This document shows positions 1 through 8,673 of a stretch of 64,000 nucleotides of DNA, one piece after another. Below the pieces are notes generated by a model that was not told the origin of the DNA, did no database searches, and saw only the letters and a program-made list of their open reading frames with translations. The stretch's first letter is position 1. Each line of letters opens with the position of its first letter. Source of the stretch: Nocardia sp. NBC_01730 (lineage in GTDB: Bacteria; Actinomycetota; Actinomycetes; Mycobacteriales; Mycobacteriaceae); NCBI RefSeq assembly GCF_035920445.1, contig NZ_CP109162.1, forward strand, positions 8,370,001-8,434,000, written 5' to 3'. Made by a program: the position numbers and the translations under genes.

Positions 1-893
1 GCGGACGCCTCCAGATAGACGATGCCCAAACCCTCGACGTCCAGACCCGCGCCCCTGGTCCGGCACGGCATCGCGAAGACATCAGCGAGGGTGTGATGCG
101 CGGCCAGTTCACCGGACGGAACGCGGCCGGTGAACACCACATCGTCGGTGACGCCCGCGGCGATCGCCAGCGTGCGCAGCTTCTCCTCGAAGGGACCGCC
201 GCCCGCGATCACCAGCACCGAGCCCTTCACCCGCTCACGGATGTCGCGCATTGCGAGAATCAGCGCGTCCTGACCCTTGCGGGGCACCAGCCGGGACAGG
301 CACAGGATCGTCGGGCGGTCGTCCAGGCCGTAACGGGCGCGCAGTTCCGCGCGCGCCGCCAGGTCAGGACGGAACACCTCGGAGTCCACGCCGGGCGGCA
401 GATACTCCAGCGCCGCGTTCGGCCCGAACGCGGAGGCGAACCGTCGACGGGTGTAGCGACTGACGTAGGTGACAACGTCGGTGTGCTCGCCGATGGCGCG
501 CAATGCCTGCCTCGCGCCGGGCAGCATCGACCAGCCGACCTCATGGCCATGCGTGCTGGCCAGGATGCGCTCGGCCCCCGCACGGCGCAGCGCAGGCGAC
601 ATCAACGCGAGCGGCGCCGCAGCGCCGAACCAGACCGTGTCGCACTGCTCGCTGCGCAGCAGACGCGCGGCGCGGCGAAGCACGAGCGGAGTCGGCAGCA
701 TCAGCGTGGTGGGGTGGCGGACCACCTGGAACTTCTGCTTGGCGTCGAACTTCAGATGACTGTCGCCGCGCCAGCGCGGGGCGTAGACCACCAGGTCGTC
801 GGGCGGCAACTCCCCGGCCAACGCCTGCAGGTAGGACTGGATACCGCCCGGCCGCGGCGGGAAATCATTGGTAACCAGCAGAGTTCGGGCCAT
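1..893 (-). CDS. pimB: PimB'-type GDP-mannose-dependent mannosyltransferase (partial)
   Basis: The gene runs off the left edge: 297 codons are present of a family length near 380. It reads as a GT4 (GT-B fold) mannosyltransferase that adds the second mannose to phosphatidylinositol monomannoside, at the cytoplasmic membrane, on the way to PIM, LM and LAM. Visible marks are the N-terminal NDFPPRPGGIQSY (residues 9-21), HGHE near 120, the donor-site segment SRLVPRKGQD and, close to the cut end, EGLGIVYLEA, which carries the conserved glutamate of the family. The ATG at 893 is preceded by TATTTT seven bases upstream and has no Shine-Dalgarno sequence, so a leaderless mRNA is likely. The next genes on this strand (metallopeptidase, NlpC/P60) match the order seen around Rv2188c in M. 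tuberculosis. Assignment to PimB' rather than another GT4 enzyme rests on sequence resemblance plus synteny. Confidence 0.88.
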   Translation of the reverse strand, partial: MARTLLVTNDFPPRPGGIQSYLQALAGELPPDDLVVYAPRWRGDSHLKFDAKQKFQVVRHPTTLMLPTPLVLRRAARLLRSEQCDTVWFGAAAPLALMSPALRRAGAERILASTHGHEVGWSMLPGARQALRAIGEHTDVVTYVSRYTRRRFASAFGPNAALEYLPPGVDSEVFRPDLAARAELRARYGLDDRPTILCLSRLVPRKGQDALILAMRDIRERVKGSVLVIAGGGPFEEKLRTLAIAAGVTDDVVFTGRVPSGELAAHHTLADVFAMPCRTRGAGLDVEGLGIVYLEAS

Positions 894-900
894 GCGCAAC

Positions 901-906
901 AAAATA
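901..906 (-). promoter_or_regulatory. -10 hexamer of leaderless pimB
   Basis: On the minus strand TATTTT lies seven bases before the pimB ATG, placing the transcription start at or next to the start codon. No ribosome binding site is present in the gap. Confidence 0.45.
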
Positions 907-931
907 CTGTGTTTGATTTGCCGCGCCTGCG

Positions 932-1064
932 GCGCGGCGTGTTCGCGGCCCCCTCATGGCTCGCGTCCGAGCGACCGACGTGGCGACTTCGTCGCGGACG
1001 CGTCGGCCACTCGGACGCGAGCCGGGCCGCGAACGGGCAATGCTCGCGGTCTCGCTTCGCTCGG
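932..1064. repeat. Dispersed ~135-bp palindromic element, copy 1
   Basis: This block is nearly identical to 18446-18580. Its core is a perfect 14-bp inverted repeat, GGCTCGCGTCCGAG at 958-971 and its complement at 1010-1023. Flanking GCGGCCC/GGGCCGC arms and an inner GCGAC-TTC-GTCGC hairpin make almost the whole element foldable. It lies in the 609-bp gap between pimB and the metallopeptidase gene. I see no convincing gene in the rest of the gap (1065-1502). No transposase is encoded, so it resembles a MITE or REP-type element. Confidence 0.7.
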
Positions 1065-1502
1065 AACCGGGGGTGGACTGATGGGTTGCGTTGGGCGGGA
1101 CGCGCGAGTGGATGTGTGCCGCTGTAAGTCGACGACCTCTTTGGTGAGCAGGGCCGCGGATGGTGCTCGTAAGCGTCTCGCACCTCGACGGGATGGAGAA
1201 CGCAGCGGACCAATGGTGTTTCGGGCAGCGCGGCGGGCATGCTTGCTGACGGTGTTCGGTGGCTGCGGGATGGCCGGTTCTGGTGGGTTTGGCGCGGCTG
1301 CGGCTTCCCGATTTCGGGTGTGGAGGCAGGGGAGTCGTGACTGCGTCGCGCGCTTCGGCCGCTCGGACGCAAGGCCTCAGGTCGGCGGCGTCGGCGACTC
1401 TCTCGTAGTCGGCGCGACTGCTGCGATGCCAGGTCGTGAACGCGCACCCCCGACCGGCTGGCGTGCGGTGAGCGGGCGGTTGGTTTTCGGGCGGGCGGCG
1501 GG

Positions 1503-2504
1503 TCAGGCTGTTCGGGCTTGGAGCCAGGAGCGCCAGTCGGTGATGAAGTCGGTGCGGGTGGTGCCGAGGACTTCGCGCAGGATGCGGTCTTCGGTGGTGG
1601 TGTCCTGCTTGGCCGCGGCGATCCGGTGGTAGAGCTGGACCAGGTGGGGCTGGTCGTACTTTTCAGCGACGAAGGCACAGACGGACCAGGCCTTTTCGTA
1701 GGTGAAGGCGGCGTCGGGGCCGGAGAATTCGGCGTCGGCCGGGAGGTCCTGCGGAAGGTCGCGAGCGCTGGCGTGTGCGGTGACGGTGGGAGCGATGTCC
1801 GCGAGGCGATGACCCCGGCCGTGGTGGGCGGTGTAGTCGGCGAAGCCCTCCAGCATCCACAGGGGTGCGCCGTCGACGGTCTGGGCGCGGGCCGCGATGT
1901 GGGTGAGTTCATGGCGCAACAGGGTCGCGAGACCCTCGGGGTCCAGACGGCGGCCCGTGTCGGGGCCGAAGACGACGCGTTGGCCGGTGGGGCGGGTACC
2001 CGGCGCGATCGGGTCGGCGACCGACGCGGCGGCGACCTCGGAGGGCAAGAGGCTGCCCGCGCGAGCCAAGGCGGCGAATTCCGAGGGAGAGGATGCGACG
2101 ACCACCAGCGCGGACTGTGCCCAGTCCTGGCCCCATACGTCGGTGACCGCAGTGGTGGCGGCGGCGAGTTCACGCTCCAGGATGTCGATTTCGATCCGTT
2201 GGGCCGGATGGCCGACGATCAGGGACTGCTGTCCGTCGCCGGTCGGCACCGGGCGGGCGACAATCGGTCCGAACGGTTCGACGATGCGGCGGACCTCGGC
2301 AAGCCGCGGATCAGCGGCCGCGACCTGCCCGACAGTGTCGGTCGTAGCCGGTTGCACCGCCCGCAGTTTCGGCAGCACCGAGTTCGGCAGCATGAGCAGT
2401 GCGACGCAGACCACGGTCAGCAGCACCACCATCCCGACGGTGAGACAGAATTCGAGTCGCCGCCGCGCCGACCACCAGTCGCGCAGCCGCCGCATGCCGC
2501 TCAC
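1503..2504 (-). CDS. Membrane-anchored HExxH metallopeptidase-like protein
   Basis: This 333-residue protein has a short basic N-terminus, one membrane segment (about residues 19-39) and an exported domain. HELTH at 198-202 followed by LEGFADY at 218-224 gives the two histidines, the catalytic glutamate and the third-ligand glutamate of a gluzincin-type zinc site, as in peptidase-MA-like domains. An extracytoplasmic protease role is inferred; the substrate is unknown. It lies where Rv2189c sits in M. tuberculosis, between pimB' and an NlpC/P60 gene. The GTG start (2504) overlaps the TGA of an upstream mini-ORF made of three 84-bp repeats, so translation is probably coupled through the repeat. 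All ligand residues are intact, so an active enzyme is plausible. Confidence 0.75.
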   Translation of the reverse strand: MSGMRRLRDWWSARRRLEFCLTVGMVVLLTVVCVALLMLPNSVLPKLRAVQPATTDTVGQVAAADPRLAEVRRIVEPFGPIVARPVPTGDGQQSLIVGHPAQRIEIDILERELAAATTAVTDVWGQDWAQSALVVVASSPSEFAALARAGSLLPSEVAAASVADPIAPGTRPTGQRVVFGPDTGRRLDPEGLATLLRHELTHIAARAQTVDGAPLWMLEGFADYTAHHGRGHRLADIAPTVTAHASARDLPQDLPADAEFSGPDAAFTYEKAWSVCAFVAEKYDQPHLVQLYHRIAAAKQDTTTEDRILREVLGTTRTDFITDWRSWLQARTA

Positions 2505-2800
2505 GACTTGCTGTGTGCTGCGCCGCGTCGACTGCCCGGCTCGCCCACGACTGCGCCTCGCTGACGCTCGGCTCCGTCGTGACCGAGCGATGCTCGGCTG
2601 TGCCCATGGTTCACTCGCTGACGCTCGCTCACGACTGCGCCTCGCTGACGCTCGGCTCCGTCGTGACCGAGCGATGCTCGGCTGTGCCCATGGTTCACTC
2701 GCTGACGCTCGCTCACGACTGCGCCTCGCTGACGCTCGGCTCCGTCGTGACCGAGCGATGCTCGGCTGTGCCCATGGTTCACTCGCTGACGCTCGCTCAC
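2501..2800 (-). CDS. Mini-ORF of three identical 28-residue repeats
   Basis: The frame opens with GTG eight bases after the TAG of the upstream NlpC/P60 gene and ends with a TGA that overlaps the GTG of the metallopeptidase gene (GTGA). It encodes three exact copies of a 28-residue unit beginning VSERQRVNHGHS, plus 15 unique residues, 99 in all. An 84-bp period keeps every frame open, so openness alone is weak evidence of coding. The same DNA family sits between other gene pairs here (23369-23557, 46299-46409, 51199-51279, 52149-52232), each time running up to a start codon. The product may be irrelevant and the act of translation the point, feeding ribosomes to the next gene. No known domain. 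Confidence 0.35.
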   Translation of the reverse strand: MSERQRVNHGHSRASLGHDGAERQRGAVVSERQRVNHGHSRASLGHDGAERQRGAVVSERQRVNHGHSRASLGHDGAERQRGAVVGEPGSRRGAAHSKS

Positions 2801-2803
2801 GAC
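2547..2803 (-). repeat. Tandem 84-bp repeat, three copies
   Basis: Three identical 84-bp units begin at 2547, 2631 and 2715, with the first bases of a fourth at 2799. On the minus strand each holds GTGAGCGAGCG, a small CCGAGC/GCTCGG hairpin and GAGCCGAGCGTCAGCGAGG. Exact identity points to recent expansion. Confidence 0.9.
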
Positions 2804-2805
2804 GT

Positions 2806-3870
2806 CTAGTATCGCCGAGCCGAATGGAACGGTGTCGAGCTCATGGGCGCTACGGCGACCGGGACGCCGAAGGTGGAGGCGTGCAGCATGAGCCCGTTGC
2901 CCGCGTAGATGCCGACGTGCGAGATGTCGGAGTAGAAGAACACGACGTCGCCGGGCTGCAGATCCTTCTCGGCGACGGGTGTGCCGTAAGCGGCCTGCTG
3001 TGAGCTGGTGCGCGGCACGTTCTTGCCGACCTGTTTGAACGCCCATTGGACGAGGCCGGAACAGTCGAACTGGCTCGGACCAGTGGCGCCCCAGACGTAA
3101 GGGTCGCCGACGCGGGTGAGCCCGGCGGCCAGCGCGCTGGTGCCGCTGCCAGGGACGAGGCCCTGCAGCAACGTGTCGCGGTCGAAGCCGGGCGGGAACG
3201 GTGAGCCGGCCAGCGCGGACTTGTCCTTGGTGGACAGTGCGCCCCACGCCTGCACCACCTGGGCGATGGCGCCGCCCAGCTCGCTGCGCGTGCGTTCCAG
3301 ATCGATGCGCACCGCGTCGGCCTTCTCGGCGGCCGCGTGGGCGGCGTCGGCGGCGGACCTGGCGGTTGTCTCGGCCGCGTTGGCGGCGTCGGTGGCCTTC
3401 TTGTAATGGTCGAGCTGCTCGGCGGTTTGCGCGGACAGCACATCCAGCGTGGACATCTGGTCGAGCAGCTGTTGCGGGGAGTCACTGACCAGCACCGCGA
3501 ACAGCCGGTTGGTGCGCGCGCCTTGATAGGCGGCGATCGCCGTGCGGTCGATGACAGGCTGGTACCTGCGTACCTCGTCGCGGGCGCGGTTGACCATGTC
3601 GGTGCTGGAGTCGAGCTTGGCGTCGGCGTCGCGCTGGACGGCGAGCTTCGCGTCGAGGTCGGCCTGCGCGCCGAGGGCCTGCTGGTTGAGCTGCTCGGAT
3701 TGGTGCGACAAATCGATCATCTGCTGGACGGCGTCGGTGGCCGTGGCGGGTAGTGCGACCGGATCGGCTCCGGCGGGACTGCCACCGTAGAGGGCGGTGG
3801 CCAGGGCCCCGGCCGTCAGGGTGCCTGCCACCAGACGTTTCGTGCGATGTCTCCGGTGATATTCAGCCAC
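2806..3870 (-). CDS. Secreted NlpC/P60 peptidoglycan endopeptidase with coiled-coil domain
   Basis: This 354-residue protein resembles Rv2190c and the RipA family. It has a signal peptide (basic n-region, cleavage expected after SPAGA near residue 35), a long Ala-rich coiled-coil stretch (about 45-225) and a C-terminal NlpC/P60 domain. The catalytic set is complete: Cys270 in DCSGL, His318 in DISH and His330 in MLHAST. Such enzymes cut the D-Glu-meso-DAP bond of stem peptides outside the membrane; the coiled coil usually restrains activity or places the enzyme at the septum. I chose the GTG at 3870 because upstream in-frame codons would put a long polar tail before the signal peptide. A sigma70-like promoter lies about 120 bp upstream. 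The stop is followed at once by the 84-bp tandem repeats leading to the metallopeptidase gene. Confidence 0.88.
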   Translation of the reverse strand: MAEYHRRHRTKRLVAGTLTAGALATALYGGSPAGADPVALPATATDAVQQMIDLSHQSEQLNQQALGAQADLDAKLAVQRDADAKLDSSTDMVNRARDEVRRYQPVIDRTAIAAYQGARTNRLFAVLVSDSPQQLLDQMSTLDVLSAQTAEQLDHYKKATDAANAAETTARSAADAAHAAAEKADAVRIDLERTRSELGGAIAQVVQAWGALSTKDKSALAGSPFPPGFDRDTLLQGLVPGSGTSALAAGLTRVGDPYVWGATGPSQFDCSGLVQWAFKQVGKNVPRTSSQQAAYGTPVAEKDLQPGDVVFFYSDISHVGIYAGNGLMLHASTFGVPVAVAPMSSTPFHSARRY

Positions 3871-3988
3871 AGCCCGCGGTGCCCTGTTCTCTCGGAAGCG
3901 ATCTCTCGTGAAACCGACGCAGATGCCTACGTCGATGCCGGAGGTTTGCGATGCGCGACCCCGGGGTATTCGAGGGAAGGTCTCGGTT

Positions 3989-4018
3989 AGATTACGGACC
4001 GGCGTAGGTCGATGTCCA
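3989..4018 (-). promoter_or_regulatory. Promoter of the coiled-coil NlpC/P60 gene
   Basis: On the minus strand TGGACA (-35) and TAATCT (-10) are 18 bp apart, giving a leader of about 110 nt. The -10 is embedded in CGTAATCT...CGAGACC, which recurs before the next NlpC/P60 gene. Confidence 0.5.
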
Positions 4019-4088
4019 GTAGAGAACGAAACGATCACGGGCCCGTCCCGGCGCTCGGGCCGCTACGCATGGCCTGAGCGGCGGTTTC

Positions 4089-4661
4089 TCAGTAACGCCT
4101 GGCGCCGGCTACTGGCATCGAGGAGATCGGCGCGACCTGCACGGGCGTTCCGGAGGTGGATGCGTGCACGATGTTGCCGTCACCGGCGTACAGGCCGGAG
4201 TGGCCGCCACCGTAGAACGAGATCACGTCGCCCAGCTGCAGGTCGTTCAGCGATACCGGGGCACCGGAGGCGAGCTGCGCGCCACTGGTGCGCGGCAGCT
4301 CCATGCCCGCCTGTCGGTAGGACCACTGCACCAGGCCGGAGCAGTCGAACGCGTCCGGGCCCGCGGCACCGTAGACGTACGGGGCGCCGACCTTGCTCAT
4401 CGCGGCGTCGAGGGCGGCCTCGCCGGCCGTCCGCACGGGGGCGAAGAACGGGAGCGGAGCCGGAGCGGGCAGCTGAAGGCCCGGGATACCCTGGGGAATC
4501 TGGATCTCGTTCGGGATCTCGACGGTTCCCACGCCGGGGATGGTCACCGGCTGGGCCGACGCAGGGGCGGCGGGCAAGAGGAACGCGCCGATGGTGGCAG
4601 CGCCGACGGCTCCGACGGCAACGGCACGGTGAGCCTGTCGCTTGACGGCGTTGGTCGTCAT
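4089..4661 (-). CDS. Secreted NlpC/P60 hydrolase, short form
   Basis: This 190-residue protein has a signal peptide with a clear ASA|QP cleavage site near residue 36, a Pro-rich linker (about 37-75) and a C-terminal NlpC/P60 domain. The domain has Cys107 in DCSGL, His154 in GGGHS and His166 in VHAST. It lacks the coiled-coil domain of its neighbour and resembles RipB/RipD-size mycobacterial proteins. The full catalytic set suggests an active stem-peptide endopeptidase in the cell wall. The ATG at 4661 is chosen for the GGGAG sequence about nine bases upstream and because the signal peptide then starts properly. It is followed by 218 bp carrying the promoter of the other NlpC/P60 gene, so the two are transcribed separately. 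A folded leader (4682-4756) precedes it. Confidence 0.87.
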   Translation of the reverse strand: MTTNAVKRQAHRAVAVGAVGAATIGAFLLPAAPASAQPVTIPGVGTVEIPNEIQIPQGIPGLQLPAPAPLPFFAPVRTAGEAALDAAMSKVGAPYVYGAAGPDAFDCSGLVQWSYRQAGMELPRTSGAQLASGAPVSLNDLQLGDVISFYGGGHSGLYAGDGNIVHASTSGTPVQVAPISSMPVAGARRY

Positions 4662-4681
4662 GATGCGGTACTCCCAATCTG

Positions 4682-4756
4682 CCTCACGACGCCGCACCCG
4701 GTGGTGCTGCGGACTTCGTCGGTGCCGCACCGATCGGTGCGGCGGACTCCGTGAGG
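4682..4756 (-). promoter_or_regulatory. Structured 5' leader of the short NlpC/P60 gene
   Basis: CCTCACG and CGTGAGG close a 75-nt segment holding two hairpins: the 18-nt perfect palindrome CCGCACCGATCGGTGCGG (4725-4742) and GCACC/GGTGC (4694-4707). The whole folds as a three-way junction between promoter and ribosome binding site. It lacks the conserved bases of the c-di-AMP riboswitch, so its class is unknown. Confidence 0.5.
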
Positions 4757-4764
4757 TCTCGAAA

Positions 4765-4795
4765 AGATTACGAACTCATCACGGTGATTTGTAAA
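4765..4795 (-). promoter_or_regulatory. Promoter of the short NlpC/P60 gene
   Basis: The -10 TAATCT sits in the same CGTAATCT...CGAGACC context as the promoter at 3989-4018. TTTACA lies 19 bp upstream as a loose -35. The start point would be near 4758, just before the folded leader. Confidence 0.45.
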
Positions 4796-5091
4796 GCCAT
4801 CGGAATCCGAAATGCAGACTTCCGCATGATTTCGCGGCTATTTGGTGTGAGATATGTCCCAGCAATCACGAAAAGATAACGACGGTGCGATATCGGAAAG
4901 TGGTCGCGCCGCCACTCCGGTGGGCGCCCGGCGGGGCGGGCGGCTCGTCGATGTCACGCCATGGGATATTTGCCCAGGTAATCGCCTTGTATTCAGTGGC
5001 TGCGGCGGGGTGGTTGCTTGCTCGGGTGCCAGTGAGTTGCCACCGGCTTCCGCGGTGGGGGAGGCGTGCACGTGCACAGTCGGACGCACCC

Positions 5092-5108
5092 ATATGTCTG
5101 ATACATAT
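5092..5108. promoter_or_regulatory. Operator-like inverted repeat
   Basis: ATATGT-N5-ACATAT lies in an unusually AT-rich stretch of the 593-bp gap between the divergent NlpC/P60 and exonuclease genes. The rest of that gap holds the NlpC/P60 promoter and leader and a CRP-like site; I see no convincing gene in it. Confidence 0.35.
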
Positions 5109-5118
5109 TTGTCTACAA

Positions 5119-5134
5119 TGTGATCTGCATCACT
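5119..5134. promoter_or_regulatory. CRP-like site, one mismatch
   Basis: TGTGATCTGCATCACT matches the TGTGA-N6-TCACA half-site pattern at all but the last base. It lies about 110 bp upstream of the predicted exonuclease start. Confidence 0.35.
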
Positions 5135-5254
5135 TTGCAGTATCTCTAGATCATTTGGCGGGTAACTGAGCGAAATCACCATGGAGTAATTCGACATTTC
5201 ATGGTGTCCATCACGTGCCCGTTTCTGTCGTACCAGGGCTCTACGCTGCACGCC

Positions 5255-7111
5255 GTGTCCGACCCCGCGCCGCGCAAGGCCATCGCACAGCAGTTGGCCT
5301 TCGACGATCTCGACACACCCCTCTACGACACCACCTTCGTGATCGTGGACCTGGAGACCACGGGGACCAGTCCCGGCACCGATGGCATCACCGAGATCGG
5401 AGCGGTAAAGGTGCGCGGTGGCCAGGTGCTCGGCGAGTTCGCGACGCTGGTCAACCCGGGACGCGAGATTCCGCCCGCGGTCGTGCACGTCACGGGTATC
5501 ACCACCGCGATGGTCTACGCCGCGCCCAGGATCGAGGCAATCCTCCCAGGCTTCCTGGAGTTCGCCGCCGGAGCCGTACTCGTCGCACACAACGCGCGGT
5601 TCGATATGGCGTTCCTGCGCGCCGCCGCGGCTCGGTGCGACACTTCCTGGCCCGTCGCGCAGGTGTTGTGCACGGTGAAGCTGGCCCGGCGAGTGCTCGG
5701 CCGCGACGAGGCGCCCTCGGTGCGGCTGAGTTCGTTGGCCAGGTTGCTCGGCGCCACCACTCAGCCGACCCACCGTGCCTTGGACGATGCCCGCGCGACC
5801 GTCGACGTGCTGCACGCGCTGATCGGCCGCGTCGGCAACCAGGGTGTGCACAGCCTCACCGAGCTGCTCGACTATCTTCCCGGCGTCACGCCCCGGCAGC
5901 GTTCCAAACGCTTCCTCGCCGCCGATCTCCCCGCGGCGCCTGGTGTGTACCTGTTCCGCGGACCTTCCGACGAAGTCCTCTACATAGGGACGGCGGTGAA
6001 CCTGCGCCGCCGCGTCCGCAACTACTTCACCGGTTCGGAGGCCAGGGGCCGGATGAAAGAGATGGTGTCGCTGGCGAGCCGGGTCGACCACGTTGTGTGC
6101 GCGCATGCGCTCGAGGCTGGGGTGCGGGAGCTGCGACTGTTGGTCGCGCACACCCCGCCGTACAACCGGAGGTCGAAGTTTCCGAAGCGGGCGTGGTGGC
6201 TGACCCTGACCGACGAGCCCTTCCCGCGGTTCTCGGTGGTCCGGGACCCCAACCGGGATGCGCTGGGGCCGTTCAACTCTCGTAACGACGCCATGAATCT
6301 CGGGGTGATCGTCGCCGAGTTCACCGGTCTGCGCACCTGCACGACGCGGCTGTCTCGGCGCGGGGTCCACGACTGCCCGCCCGCGGTCGTCGGCGGGTGC
6401 CCGGCGGGCTCGGAGGGAAGGCGGCTCGATACGGCGGAATACGCTCCCGCCGCCGCGGCGGTGCGCGCGTTGTTCGCCGGGCGCTCCGACGCACCGCTGC
6501 GGGCTGTCCTCGATCGCCTCGAAAGCCATTCGCACGCGGAACATTTCGAGGCCGCAGCACGCTTGCGCGACCGCGCCGTCACGGTGGTGCGCGCGCTGCA
6601 CCGCACCCAGCGGCTCGCCGCGGTGGCGCGCGTCGCCGAGCTGATCGCGGCGCATCCGGACGGCAACGGCGGTTGGGAGTTCGCGGTCATCCGCTACGGG
6701 CGCCTTGCCGGTTCCGGTACCGCACCGCGTGGCGTCCCGCCGATGCCGATCGTGGAACAGATGGTCGCCGCCGCCGAAACCATCATTCCCGCAGGTGGTT
6801 TCGTCACTGTCGAGCTCGACGATACGTCCGCTCACTGCGCCACGCGGTCTTCCGCGAGAACCGCCAGCCTCGAGCAGGTCTCGGTGCCCGGCGCACCCGT
6901 GGATGCTCCTCCGCTGCGCGGCGCCGCACCGGAAGAAGTGGCCTTGGTCGTGCGCTGGCTGACGCGGCCGGGGGTGCGGATCGTGCGCACCACCGAGGGG
7001 TACCGCGAGGAGATGTACAGCGCGGCGCGGTGGCTGGGCTGGGCGGCGCTGGCCGACGCGGCGGCGCGCGCCCAGCCCAGCGAGCAGGCCTACCTCGACC
7101 GCTTAGGCTGA
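5255..7111 (+). CDS. DEDDh 3'-5' exonuclease fused to UvrC-like GIY-YIG domain
   Basis: This 618-residue fusion is like Rv2191. The N-terminal part is a DnaQ-type exonuclease: DLETTG at 32-37 gives the first Asp and Glu, HNARFD the second Asp and HRALDDA the final His/Asp. The middle part is a GIY-YIG nuclease domain, starting GVYLFRG, with VLYIGTA and LRRRVRNYF, as in the UvrC N-terminus. UvrC's C-terminal endonuclease domain is not evident. Such proteins, sometimes called Cho-like, are thought to act in DNA repair; the role is inferred from the domains. I chose the GTG at 5255 because TACGCT lies exactly seven bases upstream, as at other starts here; an in-frame ATG at 5201 is the alternative. 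The next gene starts five bases after the stop. Confidence 0.85.
   Translation: MSDPAPRKAIAQQLAFDDLDTPLYDTTFVIVDLETTGTSPGTDGITEIGAVKVRGGQVLGEFATLVNPGREIPPAVVHVTGITTAMVYAAPRIEAILPGFLEFAAGAVLVAHNARFDMAFLRAAAARCDTSWPVAQVLCTVKLARRVLGRDEAPSVRLSSLARLLGATTQPTHRALDDARATVDVLHALIGRVGNQGVHSLTELLDYLPGVTPRQRSKRFLAADLPAAPGVYLFRGPSDEVLYIGTAVNLRRRVRNYFTGSEARGRMKEMVSLASRVDHVVCAHALEAGVRELRLLVAHTPPYNRRSKFPKRAWWLTLTDEPFPRFSVVRDPNRDALGPFNSRNDAMNLGVIVAEFTGLRTCTTRLSRRGVHDCPPAVVGGCPAGSEGRRLDTAEYAPAAAAVRALFAGRSDAPLRAVLDRLESHSHAEHFEAAARLRDRAVTVVRALHRTQRLAAVARVAELIAAHPDGNGGWEFAVIRYGRLAGSGTAPRGVPPMPIVEQMVAAAETIIPAGGFVTVELDDTSAHCATRSSARTASLEQVSVPGAPVDAPPLRGAAPEEVALVVRWLTRPGVRIVRTTEGYREEMYSAARWLGWAALADAAARAQPSEQAYLDRLG
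7104..7109 (+). promoter_or_regulatory. -10 hexamer of leaderless AsnC-domain gene
   Basis: TAGGCT lies seven bases before the ATG at 7117, across the end of the preceding gene, with no Shine-Dalgarno sequence between. Confidence 0.4.
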
Positions 7112-7116
7112 GCACC

Positions 7117-7392
7117 ATGATTACCGCGATCGTCTTGATTCACGCCGACAACGGCCGCATCCCCGAGACCGCGCAGGCGGTCGCGGACACCGAGGGCGTC
7201 ACCGAGGTCTACTCGTGCGCGGGTGACGTGGACCTGATCGCGATGGTGCGGGTGCGCGACCACGAGCAGATCGCCGAGGTGGTGACCGGTCGGATCGACA
7301 AGACCCCCGGCGTTTTGCGCACCACGACCCACATCGCGTTCAAGTCGTACTCGCGTGCCGAAGTGGAGGCGGGTTTCTCGCTCGGCGAGTAG
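7117..7392 (+). CDS. Stand-alone Lrp/AsnC ligand-binding domain protein
   Basis: At 91 residues this is only the effector-binding (RAM/ACT-like) half of an Lrp/AsnC regulator, with no helix-turn-helix. The alternating strands and helices and motifs such as EVYSCAGDVDLIAMVRV and the later TTTHIAFK are typical of the domain. Such proteins form decamers or octamers that bind amino acids and may partner with full-length Lrp proteins; they cannot bind DNA alone. The start follows the exonuclease stop by five bases, but a TAGGCT hexamer seven bases before the ATG suggests its own leaderless transcript. Convergent trpD ends about 150 bp downstream. An amino-acid-sensing role beside trpD is attractive but inferred. 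Confidence 0.85.
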   Translation: MITAIVLIHADNGRIPETAQAVADTEGVTEVYSCAGDVDLIAMVRVRDHEQIAEVVTGRIDKTPGVLRTTTHIAFKSYSRAEVEAGFSLGE

Positions 7393-7546
7393 TTCCCCGG
7401 CGACTCGTTGTCGACCCGCACGTCTCGGCCGGAACAAGGCGTGCTGATCCGGCGCGAATATGCCGATGATATCGCGAAGCTTTCAGGCGAGTCGTACCCG
7501 TGGACGCCGCCGGCGAGACACCGATGCGCGAGGGAGGGGAGGGGCC

Positions 7547-8608
7547 TCAGCTATCGCCGAGCGTCTGCGTCAGCTTCGCCCAGCGGTCGAGCAGGGCGGC
7601 CGACTTGCCGGTGTCGATCGCCTCGGCGGCGCATTCCATCCCTGCGGCGAGCACGGCGTGCAGGTCCGCCTCGTCGGTGCCGGCGCCGCGGGACCAGTCG
7701 TAGGCCACGATCGCGGCGGCCGAGTTCAGCAACACGGCATCGCGGACCGCGCCGCTGCGGCCTGCGAGCACGTCGCGGGCGACGCCCGCGTTCACCGCGG
7801 CGTCGCCGCCGCGCAGCGCGTCCAGGTCGACGCGGGGGATACCGATGCGGGTGGGGTCGATGGTCGTCTCGCGGATCTGTCCGCCGGACACGACCCACGC
7901 GGTGGTGGTGTCGGAGGTGGTGATCTCGTCCAACCCGTCGTTGCCGCGGACCACCAGCGCGCTCGCGCCGCGTTCGGCGAACACGCCCGCGATCACCGGG
8001 AGCAGGTCGGCGAACGCGCAGCCGACCAGCCCGGCCCGCGGCTGCGCCGGGTTGGTGAGTGGCCCGAGCACGTTGAACACGGTGGGGATCCCGATCTGGC
8101 TGCGCGCCGCGCCGGCGAATCGCAGGGCGGGATGGAACACCGGCGCGAAACAGAACCCGATGCCGACCTCGCGCACGCAGCGCGCTACCGCCTCCGGTCC
8201 GAGCGCGAGTCGCACACCCAGTGCCTCCAGCACGTCGGCGCCGCCACTCTTGGACGACGCAGCTCGGTTGCCGTGTTTGACCACGGGAATCCCGGCAGAG
8301 GCGACGACGATCGAGGACATCGTGGAGATGTTCACCGAGCCGGAGCGGTCGCCACCGGTCCCGACGATGTCGACCGCGTCGCCCTCGATGTGCACCAGGC
8401 GGGCGTGGTCGAGCATGCCCGAGGCCAGGCCGGTCAGCTCCGTCGGCGTCGGGCCCTTGATCTTCATGGCGACGCCGAACGCGGCGATCTGTGCGGTGGT
8501 GGCGTTGTCGGACATGATCTCGTTCATCGCCCACGCCGTGTCGTCCGCGGCCAGGTCGCCACCGTCGGCGAGGGTTCCGAGCACCTGGGGCCAGCTGCGC
8601 ACGCTCAT
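7547..8608 (-). CDS. trpD: Anthranilate phosphoribosyltransferase
   Basis: TrpD joins anthranilate to PRPP, the second step of the tryptophan branch, in the cytosol. The 353-residue product shows GTGGD at 83-87 and the KHGNRAASS segment (about 110-118), which bind PRPP and anthranilate in this family. The paired metal-binding acidic residues lie in GNDGLDEI. The ATG at 8608 is supported by GGGAGAAG upstream. The gene stands alone, away from other trp genes, as in mycobacteria (Rv2192c). With aroG about 6 kb away the window holds two aromatic-pathway genes, but they are not co-transcribed. No trp leader peptide or T-box is visible upstream. Confidence 0.95.
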   Translation of the reverse strand: MSVRSWPQVLGTLADGGDLAADDTAWAMNEIMSDNATTAQIAAFGVAMKIKGPTPTELTGLASGMLDHARLVHIEGDAVDIVGTGGDRSGSVNISTMSSIVVASAGIPVVKHGNRAASSKSGGADVLEALGVRLALGPEAVARCVREVGIGFCFAPVFHPALRFAGAARSQIGIPTVFNVLGPLTNPAQPRAGLVGCAFADLLPVIAGVFAERGASALVVRGNDGLDEITTSDTTTAWVVSGGQIRETTIDPTRIGIPRVDLDALRGGDAAVNAGVARDVLAGRSGAVRDAVLLNSAAAIVAYDWSRGAGTDEADLHAVLAAGMECAAEAIDTGKSAALLDRWAKLTQTLGDS

Positions 8609-8673
8609 TCCACTTCTCCCGTCACACTGGTTCGCGCACCAGTTTGTCGGGAAGCAGCCTAATCCGCGACCGG

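Noticed and set aside
2547..2803. Tandem repeats as a CRISPR array
   Set aside because: The 84-bp units are identical head-to-tail with no unique spacers and no cas genes nearby.
4682..4756. c-di-AMP riboswitch before the short NlpC/P60 gene
   Set aside because: The conserved CCCGUCAGC block is absent, unlike at 58501; kept only as an unclassified leader.
4854..5123. A possible 89-residue protein in the gap before the exonuclease gene
   Set aside because: No ribosome binding site, mixed codon usage and operator-like DNA inside it; no recognisable protein.
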